DNA of 64,000 bases, from the NCBI RefSeq assembly GCF_900142365.1, contig NZ_FRAP01000018.1:91407-155406 (forward strand), in the 5' to 3' direction. Source of the stretch: Pseudonocardia thermophila. Lineage in GTDB: Bacteria; Actinomycetota; Actinomycetes; Mycobacteriales; Pseudonocardiaceae. The position numbers and the translations under genes were made by a program. The notes beneath the pieces are model-generated. The model did no database searches, was not told the origin of the DNA, and was given only the letters and a program-made list of their open reading frames with translations. How positions within the stretch are numbered: position 1 is the stretch's first letter; every line of letters starts with the position of its first letter. Positions 33,445 through 42,439 of this stretch are shown piece after piece.

Positions 33445-34823
33445 GCTGCTCCGTCCCGGACCCCGACCGGCTCCACGGCGGTCACGAACTGCTCACGCTC
33501 CCCCTGCGGTGCCTCCCGCCAGGCCAGGACGGCGATCACCGTGATCACGCAGCCGAGCAGCATGTACGCGCTGACCGACAACGACGTGCCGGTGCGCTCC
33601 AGGAGCCAGGCGGCGATCAGCGGGGCGAATCCGCCGCCGACGACCGCGCCGACCGAGTAGGATAACGACGAGCCGCTGTAGCGCACCGCGGGCGGGAACA
33701 ACTCGGCGTAGGCGGCGGCCTGCGGCCCGTAGGTCAGGCCGAGCCCGACGGCCAGCCCGAACACCGCCACGAGCACCCAGAGCACCGACCCGGTGTCGAT
33801 GAGCAGGAACATCGGGAACACCCAGATGCCCATGAAGACGGTGCCGATCAGGTAGGTGCGCCGCCGGCCGAGCCGGTCGGACCAGCGCGCCCCGACCACC
33901 GTCCACAGTGCCCACGCCAGCGCTCCGACGACGCCGACGACCAGCATCACCGACGACGGCACGCCGAGCGCCTTCGCCCCGTAGGACCCGATGAAGGCGA
34001 TCAGGATGTAGCCGCACAGGTTGACCCCCACGAACAACCCGGTCGCGACGAGCAGCGCGCGCATGTGCTGGCGCAGCAGCACCGCCAGCGGGGCCTTCTG
34101 CCGGGCGCCGCGGCGGCGCACCTCCTCGAAGACCGGGCTCTCGCCGATCCCGGCGCGCACCGCGTACCCGATGCCGATCAGCACGACGCTGACCAGGAAC
34201 GGGATCCGCCAACCCCAAGCGACGAACTGCTCGGGCGTGGTCGTCGAGGCCGAGATCAGCAGGGCGATGTTGGCCAGCACCAGCCCGAACGCGGCGCCGA
34301 GCTGCGGGAACGCCCCGTAGAGGCCGCGGCGGCCGGTCGGGGCGTACTCGACGGCGAGCATGGCTGCGCCGCCCCACTCCCCGCCGGCGGAGATCCCCTG
34401 CAGGAACCGCAGCACCACGAGCAGCACGGGGGCGGCGATCCCGATCGCGTCGTAGCCGGGGAGCAGGCCGATCGCGGTCGTCGATGCACCCATCAGCACC
34501 AGCGTCGCGACGAGCATCGCCTTGCGGCCGAACAGGTCGCCGAGGTGCCCGGCGAGGATGCCGCCGAGCGGACGGGCGAAGAAGCTGACGCCGATCGTCG
34601 CGAACGACGCCAGCAGCGCCGAGGACGGTTCGAGGGCCGGGAAGAACAGCTGGCCGAACACCAGCCCGGCCGCAGCGGCGTAGAGCAGGAAGTCGTACCA
34701 CTCGATCGTGGTGCCGACGAGGCTCGCCCAGGCCGCGCGGCGGACGTGGGCGGGATCGACGGACGGAGCAGAGGGCGACGCGGACGAGGTGCCGGCGGGC
34801 GGCCGGTCGGGCGCGTGGGTCAT
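33441..34823 (-). CDS. MFS transporter, metabolite:H+ symporter (MHS) family
   Basis: 460 aa from ATG at 34823 with GAGAGGA upstream. About twelve membrane helices. N-terminal SLVGTTIEWYDFLLYAAAAGLVFG and the loop AGHLGDLFGRKAMLV are MHS signatures, as is GGEWGGAAMLAVEYAPTGRRG. Known members import shikimate, dicarboxylates, betaine or aromatic acids with protons. It probably brings in the acid substrate of the PaaK-like ligase operon. Confidence 0.92.
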
Positions 34824-34871
34824 CGGTGATCCTCTCGGGACGCGCTCGGGTGGGGCTCTGCGGGACGGGGA

Positions 34872-35645
34872 CTACTCGAGGACGTCCGGCTGCTCGCGGA
34901 CGATGAGCTGGTAGAGCGGCTGGAAGCTGAACCAGGCGGCGCGCGGGGTGCCCATCGTGTCGCGGACGACGCGGGCGTCCTCGGGTTCGGCGGGCACGAC
35001 GTCGCCGGCGGCCTCGGCGAGCAGCTGGACGCGGCAGCAGTGCTCGAAGGTGATGAACCACCACGCCGCCTCGTCGACGGACCTGCCGACGGTGACGACG
35101 CCGTGGTTGCGCAGCACCGCCGCCCGGTGCGGACCGAGGTTCTGCGCGATCGCCTTGGCCTTCAGCTCCTCCAGCGTCACGCCCGTGTGGTCGGTGTGCA
35201 GGACGTGGTCCTCGAAGAACATGCAGCTCTCGTTGGTGAGCGGGAGCAGCGGCCTGTCCAGCGCGGACCACGCGGTGCCGTAGACGCTGTGCGCGTGCGC
35301 GGCGGCGACGACGTCGGGCCGGGCAGCGTGGATCTCGGAGTGGATGCGGAACGCGGCAGTGTTGAGGATGCCGTCGCCCGCCAGGACCTGGCCCTCGTGG
35401 TCGACCAGGATCAGGTCGCTGGCGCGGACGAGCCCGAAGTGCATGCCGAACGGGTTCACCCAGAACCGGTCGGGGAACTCCGGGTCGCGCGCGGTGATGT
35501 GGCCGGCGACGCCCATGTCGAACCCGAATCGGGCGAACGCCCGCAGCGCGACGGCCAGGCGCTGCTTGCGGTCGAGGCGTTCCTCTTCGACGGAGCCGAA
35601 CGTCGGCGGTTCCGCGAAGACCATCGTGCGTGGTGGTTCGGCCAT
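34872..35645 (-). CDS. Class II aldolase/adducin family protein
   Basis: 257 aa from ATG at 35645, with GAAGGAG upstream; an upstream in-frame start at 35675 lacks an RBS. Zinc ligands are visible as AHAHSVYG (near residue 115) and RNHGVVTVG (near 180), and the phosphate-loop-like VAGHITARDPEFPDRFWVNP lies near 50. This is the subgroup often annotated as hydroxyacid aldolase/decarboxylase rather than fuculose aldolase. It could cleave a hydroxylated intermediate. Substrate unknown. Confidence 0.88.
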   Translation of the reverse strand: MAEPPRTMVFAEPPTFGSVEEERLDRKQRLAVALRAFARFGFDMGVAGHITARDPEFPDRFWVNPFGMHFGLVRASDLILVDHEGQVLAGDGILNTAAFRIHSEIHAARPDVVAAAHAHSVYGTAWSALDRPLLPLTNESCMFFEDHVLHTDHTGVTLEELKAKAIAQNLGPHRAAVLRNHGVVTVGRSVDEAAWWFITFEHCCRVQLLAEAAGDVVPAEPEDARVVRDTMGTPRAAWFSFQPLYQLIVREQPDVLE

Positions 35646-35693
35646 GGTGGCTCCTTCTCCGAGGGGTAGCGGCAACGGGCAGGGTGCGGCGGC

Positions 35694-36428
35694 TCAGGCG
35701 CCGAGCCCCATGCCGCCGGAGACCCCGAGGGTCTCGGCGGTGATGTAGGAGGCCTCCGGCGAGGCGAGGAAGCAGACGGCGGCGGCGATCTCCTCGGGGG
35801 TGCCGAGCCGGCCGAGCTGGGTGCCGGCGACGAGCGCCGCGAGCACCCGCTCGCCGTCCGGGCCGCGGCGGATCGCCTCCACCATCGGGGTGTCGGTCGG
35901 GCCGGGGGCCACGCAGTTGACGGTGATGCCGTAGCGGGCGTTCTCCCGGGCGATCGACTTGCTGAACCCGATCACGGCGGCCTTCGCCGCCGCGTACACG
36001 GCGTTGCCCTTGGACCCGATCCGGCCGGCCTCGGAGGTGACGGTGACGATGCGGCCGTAGCGGGCCCGCTGCATGGCGGGCAGGACGGCGCGGGTGCAGG
36101 CGAAGACCCCTTCGACGTTGACGGCGAGCACCCGCCGCCACCGCTGCGCCGTCACGTCGGTGAACCAGCCGAAGTCGTCACAACCGGCGTTGTTGACCAG
36201 GACGTCGAACCGTTCGGCACCGAGCAGCTCGGCCACCGCGTCGTGATCGGTGACGTCGAGCCGGGCGGCCCGGGCGCCGATCGCGCGGGCGGTGCGTTCT
36301 GCGCCGGTCCCGTCGATGTCGGTGACGAGGACGTCGAGGCCGTCCTCGGCCAGCCGAGCGGCGACGGCCGCGCCGATGCCGCCCGCGGCGCCGGTGACCA
36401 CCGCGCGCCGCGGGCCGGGGGCGCTCAT
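35694..36428 (-). CDS. Short-chain dehydrogenase, BadH-like (hydroxyacyl-CoA dehydrogenase)
   Basis: 244 aa from ATG at 36428 (ATGA overlap with the hydratase upstream). Motifs: TGAAGGIGAAVA near residue 13, NNAGCDDFGWF near 85, Ser in TVTSEAGRIGSKG near 135, YAAAKAAVIGFSKSIARENARYGITVN near 150 and the end ITAETLGVSGG. The NNAGxDxF, SEAxRxGS and GPTDT details resemble 2-hydroxycyclohexanecarboxyl-CoA dehydrogenase (BadH). With the two hydratases this suggests alicyclic or side-chain acyl-CoA oxidation; that is inference. Confidence 0.87.
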   Translation of the reverse strand: MSAPGPRRAVVTGAAGGIGAAVAARLAEDGLDVLVTDIDGTGAERTARAIGARAARLDVTDHDAVAELLGAERFDVLVNNAGCDDFGWFTDVTAQRWRRVLAVNVEGVFACTRAVLPAMQRARYGRIVTVTSEAGRIGSKGNAVYAAAKAAVIGFSKSIARENARYGITVNCVAPGPTDTPMVEAIRRGPDGERVLAALVAGTQLGRLGTPEEIAAAVCFLASPEASYITAETLGVSGGMGLGA

Positions 36429-37228
36429 CGGCCGGTGAACGCCGGCGGGCGGCGCTCGATCACGGCGGCGAGCCCTTCGCGGGCGTCCGCGGTCCCGGAC
36501 AACTCGGAGACGGTGCGGGCCTCGTCGGGCAGCGCCTCCTCCAGCGAGCGGCCCAGCCCGTCCCACAGCAGCCGCTTGGTCGCAGCGATCGCGCGCGGGG
36601 CGCCCGCGGCGAGGGCGCGGGCCAACGCGAGCGCGCGGTCGCGCAGCTCGGCGTCCGGCACGACCTCGGTGACGATGCCCAGGCCGAGGGCCTCCTGCGC
36701 GGTCAGCCGCGGGTTGGTCAGCACGATCCGCATGGCCTGGCGCAGCCCGACGAGCCGGCTCAGCGTGACGGTGGTGCCGGCGTCGGGTGCCATGCCGACG
36801 TCGGTGGCGGCGGGCAGGAACCGCGCGCTCTCGGCAGCGACGACGAAGTCCGCGGCGCACACCAGCCCGAACCCACCGCCACCTGCGGCGTAGCCGTGCA
36901 CGGCGACGATCACCGGGGCGGGCAGCCGCACCATCGCCGATACCGACACCTGCAGCCACGAGGTCACCTCGCGCAGGTGTGCAGGGAGCGCCTCGCCGTG
37001 GGCGGCGAAGTCGCGCACATCGCCGCCGCCGCTGAAGTGCTTCCCGTTCCCGCTGATCACCAAGGCGCGCAGGTCCGGCTCGCGGTGACAGCGCATCAGC
37101 GCGTCGTAGAAGGCCCGCAGCAGGCCCACGGTCATGCCGTTGGCCGACTCCGGCCGGTTGAACCGCAGGTCGGCCACGCCGTCGGTGATGTCGAGCAGCA
37201 CGTCGGCGTCGGTGATCACCGAGGTCAT
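36425..37228 (-). CDS. Enoyl-CoA hydratase/isomerase family protein
   Basis: 267 aa from ATG at 37228, coupled by 4-bp overlaps on both sides. Crotonase fold: RPESANGMTVGLL, HFSGGGDVRDF near residue 65, VHGYAAGGGGFGLVCAADFVVA near 110 (oxyanion hole) and LPAATDVGMAPDAG near 140. The position of the usual catalytic Glu pair is not conserved as in mitochondrial hydratase: DVGMAPDAGTT has Asp near 148. It could be a hydratase, isomerase or ring hydrolase. Confidence 0.9.
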   Translation of the reverse strand: MTSVITDADVLLDITDGVADLRFNRPESANGMTVGLLRAFYDALMRCHREPDLRALVISGNGKHFSGGGDVRDFAAHGEALPAHLREVTSWLQVSVSAMVRLPAPVIVAVHGYAAGGGGFGLVCAADFVVAAESARFLPAATDVGMAPDAGTTVTLSRLVGLRQAMRIVLTNPRLTAQEALGLGIVTEVVPDAELRDRALALARALAAGAPRAIAATKRLLWDGLGRSLEEALPDEARTVSELSGTADAREGLAAVIERRPPAFTGR

Positions 37229-37977
37229 GGCGTCCTCCTTCGCTGGGTGAAGGCGGCGAGGGCCATCTCGGCCTCCGTCGCCAGGTGGTCGAGCACGTGG
37301 CGGGTCTCCAGGTCCAGGCCGTCATCGAGGGTGTGGGCGAGCGCGTGGCCGACGAGGTACTTGGCGCGGGCCATGGCCGGGGCGGGGTTGGCGAGCAGCC
37401 GCTCGACGACCTCGCCGACGACCGCGTCCAGCTCACCGGGCTCAGCGACGCGGTAGGCCAGCCCCCACTCCACGGCCTGTCGGCCGCTGATCGTCTCGCC
37501 GGTGAGGATCAGGCCCATCGCGCGCTGGCGGCCGACGATCCGGGGCAGCCGCTGGGTGGAGCCGCCGCCGGGCACCTGCCCGTACCGGCAATGGATGTCG
37601 GCGATGCGGGCGTCGGCGCTGACGACGGCGAGGTCGCAGCTCTGGACCAGCTCGAAACCGCCGGCGACGGCGTGGCCGTGCACCGCTGCCACGACCGGCA
37701 CGGCCACCGACCCGAGCACCGCGCACGCTCGCCGGAACGCGGCGAACAGCTCGACGGCGCGGCCCTCGGCGTGCAGCCGGGCCAGTTCGCCGACGTCGCC
37801 GCCAGCGCAGAAGTCCGGGCCGCTGCCCCGCAGCACGATCACCCGCGTGCAGGCCGCGAGCTCCTCGACCGCGGCAGCCAGCGCCTTCGCCAGCTCGACG
37901 GTGAGCGCGTTGCGCGTCCGCGGGCGGTCGAGCACGACCGTGCCGACATCTCCGGAGCGCTGTGTGCGGACGGTCAC
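37225..37977 (-). CDS. Enoyl-CoA hydratase/isomerase family protein
   Basis: 250 aa from GTG at 37977. DRPRTRNALTVELA, DFCAGGDVGELARLH near residue 55, VHGHAVAGGFELVQSCDLAVV near 95-115 and CRYGQVPGGGSTQRLPRIVG near 130 define a crotonase with a different active-site loop from the neighbouring hydratase (VPGGG, lacking the Glu of GIxPG). Two divergent crotonases plus a BadH-like enzyme resemble the BadK/BadI/BadH set of cyclohexane-carboxylate degradation; not proven here. Confidence 0.9.
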   Translation of the reverse strand: MTVRTQRSGDVGTVVLDRPRTRNALTVELAKALAAAVEELAACTRVIVLRGSGPDFCAGGDVGELARLHAEGRAVELFAAFRRACAVLGSVAVPVVAAVHGHAVAGGFELVQSCDLAVVSADARIADIHCRYGQVPGGGSTQRLPRIVGRQRAMGLILTGETISGRQAVEWGLAYRVAEPGELDAVVGEVVERLLANPAPAMARAKYLVGHALAHTLDDGLDLETRHVLDHLATEAEMALAAFTQRRRTP

Positions 37978-37988
37978 CGTTCAGACCG

Positions 37989-39383
37989 TCACCGCGCGAC
38001 CGGGTCGGCAGCTCGATCCCGGATCGTGCCGAGCCGCACCGCCGCCGCGGGCGCGACATCGGCGAACTCCGCGCGGTCGATCACCCGGCGCGCCTTCCCC
38101 TCGTAGCGCGGCAACTCGCCTGGCCCGACCGCGATCACGGGGAGCCGGATGCCGAGCCGATCGCGCAGGCGCGCCTCCAGCGTCGCAGCCGCGTCGGGGC
38201 TCGCCCCGCCGGCCATCTCGACGACGACGGTCGCCTCGGTGGCGCGCAGCCCGTCGGGGTCCTCGTCGACGACGAGCTGCCAGCCCGCGCCGGTGCCCGC
38301 GGTCGCGCACACGACGTCCTCCACCTGGGACGGCATCACCAGCGATCCGCGGACCTTGAGCACGTCGTCGGTGCGGCCGGAGATCCAGCTGATCTTGGGA
38401 TGGGCGCGGCGGCCGCACGGGCAGTCGTGGGAGTCGGGCACCCACGAGGTCAGGTCGCGGGTGCGCCAGCGCAGCATCGGCGAGGCCTCCCGCTGCAGGC
38501 TGGTCACCACCAGCTCGCCCGGCACCCCCGGCTCGGTGATCGGCTCGTCGGTGGCCGGGTCCAGGATCTCGATCACGTGGTGATCGGCCCACACGTGGAA
38601 CGCACCCTGCTCGGCGCCGTAGGCGCAGGTCCCGGCGACGAAGGGACCGCCGAGCTCGGTGGTGCCGTACGTGTTGTGCGCCTGGAACCCAGACGGCATC
38701 GCCTCCCGCAACCGGGCCGTGGCCGCCGGGCTCATCGTCTCGCCGCCGAAGATCCCGATCCGCAACCGCCAGTCGGTGCGCGGATCGACACCGGCCTCCT
38801 GGGCGCGCTCGACGAGCAGCAGCGCGAACGTCGGGGTGCAGGAGATGACGGTGACGCCCAGGTCGCGGAGGCGTTCGACGGCCAGTGATGTGCGACCGGG
38901 GCCGGCGGGGAACGTCGTGGTGCCGATCTGCTCGTAGGCGCGGTCGAGCGAGCTGCCGCCGATCCAGAGCCCGTAGCCGTAGCACTGCCAGGCGATGTCG
39001 TCCGGGCGCACGCCCATCGCTGTGAGGTTGCGCGCGCCGAGCTCGCCGATGCGGGCGAGATCACCTCGGGTGAAGCCGATGTTGCAGGGCAGCCCGGTGG
39101 TGCCCGTGGTCGCGTTGAACCGGGCGACCTCACGCAGCGGCACGGCCTGGATCCCCCAGGGCTGCAGCGAGCGCAGGACGGACTTGTCGAGGAACGGCAG
39201 CTCCCGGAGGTCGGAGAGCTCGCGGACGTCGCCGGGTTCGATCCCGAGCCGCTCGAACTCCGCCCGGTAGTGCGGCACCTGCGCGCAAGCGCGCAGCGTG
39301 TCACCGAGCAGGCGCAGCTGCAGCTGCGCGATCTGTTCGGGCTCGGCCGTCTCGACCTCGGCTGACCAGTAGGTGGTGGTCAC
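37989..39383 (-). CDS. Phenylacetate-CoA ligase (PaaK)-like AMP-dependent ligase
   Basis: 464 aa from GTG at 39383, which has AAGGGG seven bases upstream; an ATG at 39401 lacks an RBS. PaaK features: LQLRLLGDTLRACAQVPHYR, LRELPFLDKSVLRS, NATTGTTGLPCNIGFT near residue 92, NTYGTTELGG near 235, RTRDLTSWVPDSHDCPCGR near 310 and ISGRTDDVLKVRGSLVMPSQVE near 335. It converts an aromatic or alicyclic carboxylic acid to its CoA ester. It is first in the leftward operon that reaches 31182, and a TetR-type palindrome lies 55 bases upstream of the start. Confidence 0.92.
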   Translation of the reverse strand: MTTTYWSAEVETAEPEQIAQLQLRLLGDTLRACAQVPHYRAEFERLGIEPGDVRELSDLRELPFLDKSVLRSLQPWGIQAVPLREVARFNATTGTTGLPCNIGFTRGDLARIGELGARNLTAMGVRPDDIAWQCYGYGLWIGGSSLDRAYEQIGTTTFPAGPGRTSLAVERLRDLGVTVISCTPTFALLLVERAQEAGVDPRTDWRLRIGIFGGETMSPAATARLREAMPSGFQAHNTYGTTELGGPFVAGTCAYGAEQGAFHVWADHHVIEILDPATDEPITEPGVPGELVVTSLQREASPMLRWRTRDLTSWVPDSHDCPCGRRAHPKISWISGRTDDVLKVRGSLVMPSQVEDVVCATAGTGAGWQLVVDEDPDGLRATEATVVVEMAGGASPDAAATLEARLRDRLGIRLPVIAVGPGELPRYEGKARRVIDRAEFADVAPAAAVRLGTIRDRAADPVAR

Positions 39384-39437
39384 TGTCGGCCCCTTCGCCA
39401 TGGATGCGGCATCCGTGTGCCGCGACCGGGATAATTA

Positions 39438-39447
39438 ACCGATCGGT
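39438..39447. promoter_or_regulatory. TetR-type operator palindrome in front of the PaaK-like operon
   Basis: ACCGATCGGT is a perfect 10-base palindrome, embedded in TTAACCGATCGGTCGG in an AT-richer stretch. The same 14 bases AACCGATCGGTCG recur at 40305-40317 in front of the Rieske operon. Likely bound by the TetR protein encoded at 39581-40189. Confidence 0.65.
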
Positions 39448-39580
39448 CGGGCGATAGAATGCACATCCATCGACGGGCGGTCAACCCCCTCCGGACGGAC
39501 AGGACGAATCACCGCCAGCGACGCGAGGGCACGACGAATCCACCGCCCGTCGGCGGACGGCGGACGGCAGATCCCGATGG

Positions 39581-40189
39581 TCAGCCGGTCGCGGACTTCT
39601 CGACGAGGGGACTGTCGAAGACCATGCTCTCCACGGCCTCGACGAGCTGGGCCGGTTTCACCGACCCCCCAGGCCGGTACCACTCGACGACGGAGGCCGC
39701 CGCGCCGAGGATCAGCCGCGCGTAGAGCGCGGGCTCCATGGGAATGCGCAGGTCACCCTCGCGAACGGCCTGCTCGACGAGCACTGCCATCGCGCGGTCG
39801 AACTGCTTGCGCCGGTCCAGCACCCGCTGCTCAGCCGGAGTGTTGCCGCGCGCTCGCACGAGGAGGGCGACCTCCGGCCGCTGCGCCGCGACGATCGCGA
39901 CCATGCGCCGGACGATGTGCCGGATCCGCCCGACGGCCGGGCCGGTGAGCGACTCGGGCTCCTTGAGCACGCCGAACAGGGCATCGAGCGCCCGGCCCAC
40001 ACCCAGCTCGAACAGCTCCTCCTTCGAGCTGACGTGGTAGTACAGGCTCGACTTGGTGACACCTGCCGCCTTGGCGAGATCGGCCATCGAGGTCGCGTCG
40101 TAGCCGCGTTCGAGGAACACGCCGACCGCGATGTCGACGATCTCGTCGGCCCGCAGCGGCGGCCGAACCGAATTGCTGATCCGAGCCAC
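39581..40189 (-). CDS. TetR-family transcriptional regulator
   Basis: 202 aa from GTG at 40189. HTH residues about 12-58: RADEIVDIAVGVFLERGYDATSM, LAKAAGVTKSSLYYHVSSKEELF. The ligand domain has VRRMVAIVAAQRPEVALLVRARG and ends with a conserved WYRPGG segment, as in TetR_C-type regulators of aromatic/lipid catabolism. It sits between the PaaK-like operon and the divergent Rieske dioxygenase operon, both carrying the same palindrome, so it probably represses both and itself until a CoA ester or the acid is present. Confidence 0.93.
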   Translation of the reverse strand: MARISNSVRPPLRADEIVDIAVGVFLERGYDATSMADLAKAAGVTKSSLYYHVSSKEELFELGVGRALDALFGVLKEPESLTGPAVGRIRHIVRRMVAIVAAQRPEVALLVRARGNTPAEQRVLDRRKQFDRAMAVLVEQAVREGDLRIPMEPALYARLILGAAASVVEWYRPGGSVKPAQLVEAVESMVFDSPLVEKSATG

Positions 40190-40251
40190 GATTCCCCTCA
40201 GTCACCCGGCCCGAACGCACGGCAGCGTCCGCAGCCGATCTCGACTCTAGC

Positions 40252-40317
40252 ATTCGATCGTTCGGTCGGTTTCCGCGGCACAGCGCCCGATCACCCTTGA
40301 AATAAACCGATCGGTCG
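40252..40317. promoter_or_regulatory. Two TetR-type operator sites in front of the Rieske dioxygenase operon
   Basis: AACCGATCGGTCG at 40305-40317 contains the perfect palindrome ACCGATCGGT and matches the site at 39438. A second, degenerate copy, CGATCGTTCGGTCGG, lies about 40 bases upstream (40255-40269). Both are between the TetR start (40189) and the oxygenase start (40384). Confidence 0.62.
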
Positions 40318-40383
40318 TTAAACTGCGTGCCGTCCGCCCCGTCGTGCGGCGGAATCCCCGAACCCTGCTCGAAGGAGTCGACG

Positions 40384-41658
40384 ATGACCGCACCCGCCCT
40401 CGACCGCGAGGCCTACCGCCGGCTGATCGAGGACGACCGAGTGCACGGCTCGCTCTACACCGATCCCGCCGTCTTCGACGACGAGCTGACCCGCATCTGG
40501 TACCGGACCTGGGTCTACGTGGGACACGAGAGCGAGATCCCGCAGCCGGGTGACTACGTGGTCAAGAGCATCGGCCCGCAGTCGATCATCATGTCCCGCG
40601 ACCGACAGGGTGCCGTGCACCTGCTGCTCAACCGCTGCAGCCACCGCGGCAACCAGATCTGCGAGGCCGCGCGCGGTAACACCGGCGCCCTGCGCTGCCA
40701 CTACCACGGCTGGACCTTCGGCACCGACGGCGCGCTGCTCGGCTACCCGTTCCGGCAGGGCTACGGGCCGGACACCCCGAAGTCCGCGCTCGGCCTGGGC
40801 CGAGTGCCCCGGATGGGCTCCTACCAGGGCTTCGTCTTCGGCAGCTTCGCCCACGCCGGGCCGTCCCTGCTGGAGCACCTCGGCGCAGCGCGAGAGGCGA
40901 TCGACCGGCTCGTGCGGCTCTCCCCGCTCGGCCGGGTGGAGCTGACCGCGGGCTGGCTGCACCACGAGGTGCGGGCCAACTGGAAGATGCTGGTGGAGAA
41001 CGAGACCGACGGCTACCACCCGCAGTTCGTCCACTCGTCGATCTTCGAGGTGGGTGAGAGCCACGTCGCCGAGGTCTACAGCGAGCGCTCCGCGGCGACG
41101 GCCCGCGATCTCGGCGGCGGACACACCGAACACGATCTGCGCGCCCACTTCCGGCGGATGGACCGACCCCTCGCCTGGTTCGGCACCACCGAGGACAGAC
41201 TGCCGGACTACTGCCGCGCGATGCGCGAGGCGTACGGGGCGGAGAAGGCGCGGGAGATCCTCGTCGAGGGCTCGCCGCACATCATGGTCTTCCCGAACCT
41301 GTTCATCGCGGAGATCCAGATCTTCGTCATCCAGCCGCTGGCCGTCGACCGCACCGTCCAGCACGTGACCCCGCTGCAGCTGGCCGGCGCCCCGGACATG
41401 AACCGACGGCTGCTGCACCAGGCCAGCGGCTCCGTCGGCCCGGCGGGCTTCCTGCTCGCCGACGACTCGGAGATGTACGAGCGCAACCAGCGCGGTGTGG
41501 TCGCCCGGGAACCGGAGTGGCTGATCCTGCGTCGTGGCCTCAACCGCGAGCGCGTGGACGCCGATGGCCACCTGGCCGGCGCGGCCACCGACGAGACGAC
41601 CCAGCGCGGCATCTGGCGCCACATCCGCGCGATGCTCACCGAGGAGGTCCCGGCGTGA
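40384..41658 (+). CDS. Aromatic-ring-hydroxylating dioxygenase, large (Rieske) subunit
   Basis: 424 aa from ATG at 40384, with GAAGGAG upstream. Rieske ligands are CSHRGN (near residue 84) and CHYHGW (near 104). The mononuclear iron site is NETDGYHPQFVH near 210, giving the bridging acidic residue and two His. RIWYRTWVYVGHESEIPQPGDYV is the typical N-terminus. With the small subunit it inserts both atoms of O2 into an aromatic ring to give a cis-dihydrodiol. No dedicated reductase is encoded nearby; a ferredoxin is. A PaaK-like ligase and shared TetR sites suggest an aromatic acid substrate. Confidence 0.94.
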   Translation: MTAPALDREAYRRLIEDDRVHGSLYTDPAVFDDELTRIWYRTWVYVGHESEIPQPGDYVVKSIGPQSIIMSRDRQGAVHLLLNRCSHRGNQICEAARGNTGALRCHYHGWTFGTDGALLGYPFRQGYGPDTPKSALGLGRVPRMGSYQGFVFGSFAHAGPSLLEHLGAAREAIDRLVRLSPLGRVELTAGWLHHEVRANWKMLVENETDGYHPQFVHSSIFEVGESHVAEVYSERSAATARDLGGGHTEHDLRAHFRRMDRPLAWFGTTEDRLPDYCRAMREAYGAEKAREILVEGSPHIMVFPNLFIAEIQIFVIQPLAVDRTVQHVTPLQLAGAPDMNRRLLHQASGSVGPAGFLLADDSEMYERNQRGVVAREPEWLILRRGLNRERVDADGHLAGAATDETTQRGIWRHIRAMLTEEVPA

Positions 41659-42140
41659 CCACGACTGCCCCGACGATCTCCCGCACCGAGGTCGAGGAGT
41701 TCCTCTACCGCGAGGCCCGGCTGGCCGACGAGGGCCGCTACGACGAGTGGGAGGCGCTCTGGACCGACGACGCGCTGTACTGGGTGCCCAGCGGCGACAC
41801 GGTCGACCCGCACAAGCAGATCTCAGTGATCTACGACCACCGCAGCCGCATCGCGCTGCGGGTGGCCCAGCTCAAGACCGGCAAGCGGCACGCCCAGGAT
41901 CCGCGCAGCAACGTCGCCCACCTGCTGTCCAACATCGAGGTCCTCGGCGAGGACGGAGCCGGCACGCACACCACGGCGACGTTCATCGCGATCGAGTCCC
42001 GCTCGCGCGGCCTCACGACGTGGGCCGGGCGGGTCGAGCACACGCTCGTCCGCCGCGACGAGCGCATCCTGATGTCCCGCAAGGTGGTGCGACTGGTGAA
42101 CGCCGACCAGCCGCTGCCCACTCTGGCCTTCCTCATCTGA
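41655..42140 (+). CDS. Aromatic-ring-hydroxylating dioxygenase, small subunit
   Basis: 161 aa from GTG at 41655, coupled by GTGA to the large subunit. The NTF2-like cone has VEEFLYREARLADEGRYDEWEALWTDDALYWVP at the N-terminus, IYDHRSRIALRVAQLKTG near residue 70 and SNVAHLLSNIEV near 95. Small subunits have a structural role in the alpha3beta3 oxygenase. Confidence 0.94.
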   Translation: MTTTAPTISRTEVEEFLYREARLADEGRYDEWEALWTDDALYWVPSGDTVDPHKQISVIYDHRSRIALRVAQLKTGKRHAQDPRSNVAHLLSNIEVLGEDGAGTHTTATFIAIESRSRGLTTWAGRVEHTLVRRDERILMSRKVVRLVNADQPLPTLAFLI

Positions 42141-42168
42141 CTCCCCCATCTGACGTAGGAGATCCGAC

Positions 42169-42420
42169 GTGTGCGGCCTGGGCGAAGAGGCGGGCGCCGT
42201 GATCGAGAACGAGTTCGCGTCGGTGACCGTGGTGATCGACGAGCGCGGCCACGACCGCAGGCTGCGCGTCGTCGACAACCACACCGGCCGCACCGCGTAC
42301 TTCGACGCTCTGCTGCTGGAGACGCTGGCCTGGACACCGGAGGCCGAGCTGCGCGGGCTGCTCGATCCGGCGCGGCACCGGTGGACGGTCGATCCCGGCC
42401 CGGACGGAACAACCCGATGA
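42169..42420 (+). CDS. Small protein of dioxygenase operons (NEFA-type), function unknown
   Basis: 83 aa from GTG at 42169; TAGGAGATCC lies just upstream. The segment ENEFASVTVVIDE, LRVVDNHTGRTAYFDALLLETLAW resembles short proteins of about 80 aa found beside Rieske dioxygenases in actinobacteria that are sometimes misnamed dihydrodiol dehydrogenase. It is too short for a dehydrogenase and has no Rossmann motif. It may help assembly or electron transfer; no function is known to me. Confidence 0.7.
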   Translation: MCGLGEEAGAVIENEFASVTVVIDERGHDRRLRVVDNHTGRTAYFDALLLETLAWTPEAELRGLLDPARHRWTVDPGPDGTTR

Positions 42421-42439
42421 CCCTGCGAGGAGACCCCGC

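Noticed and set aside
33493..36141. Long minus-strand frame overlapping the MHS transporter and class II aldolase
   Set aside because: Arg/Pro/Ala-rich shadow of the real genes, without domain content; typical of high-GC DNA.
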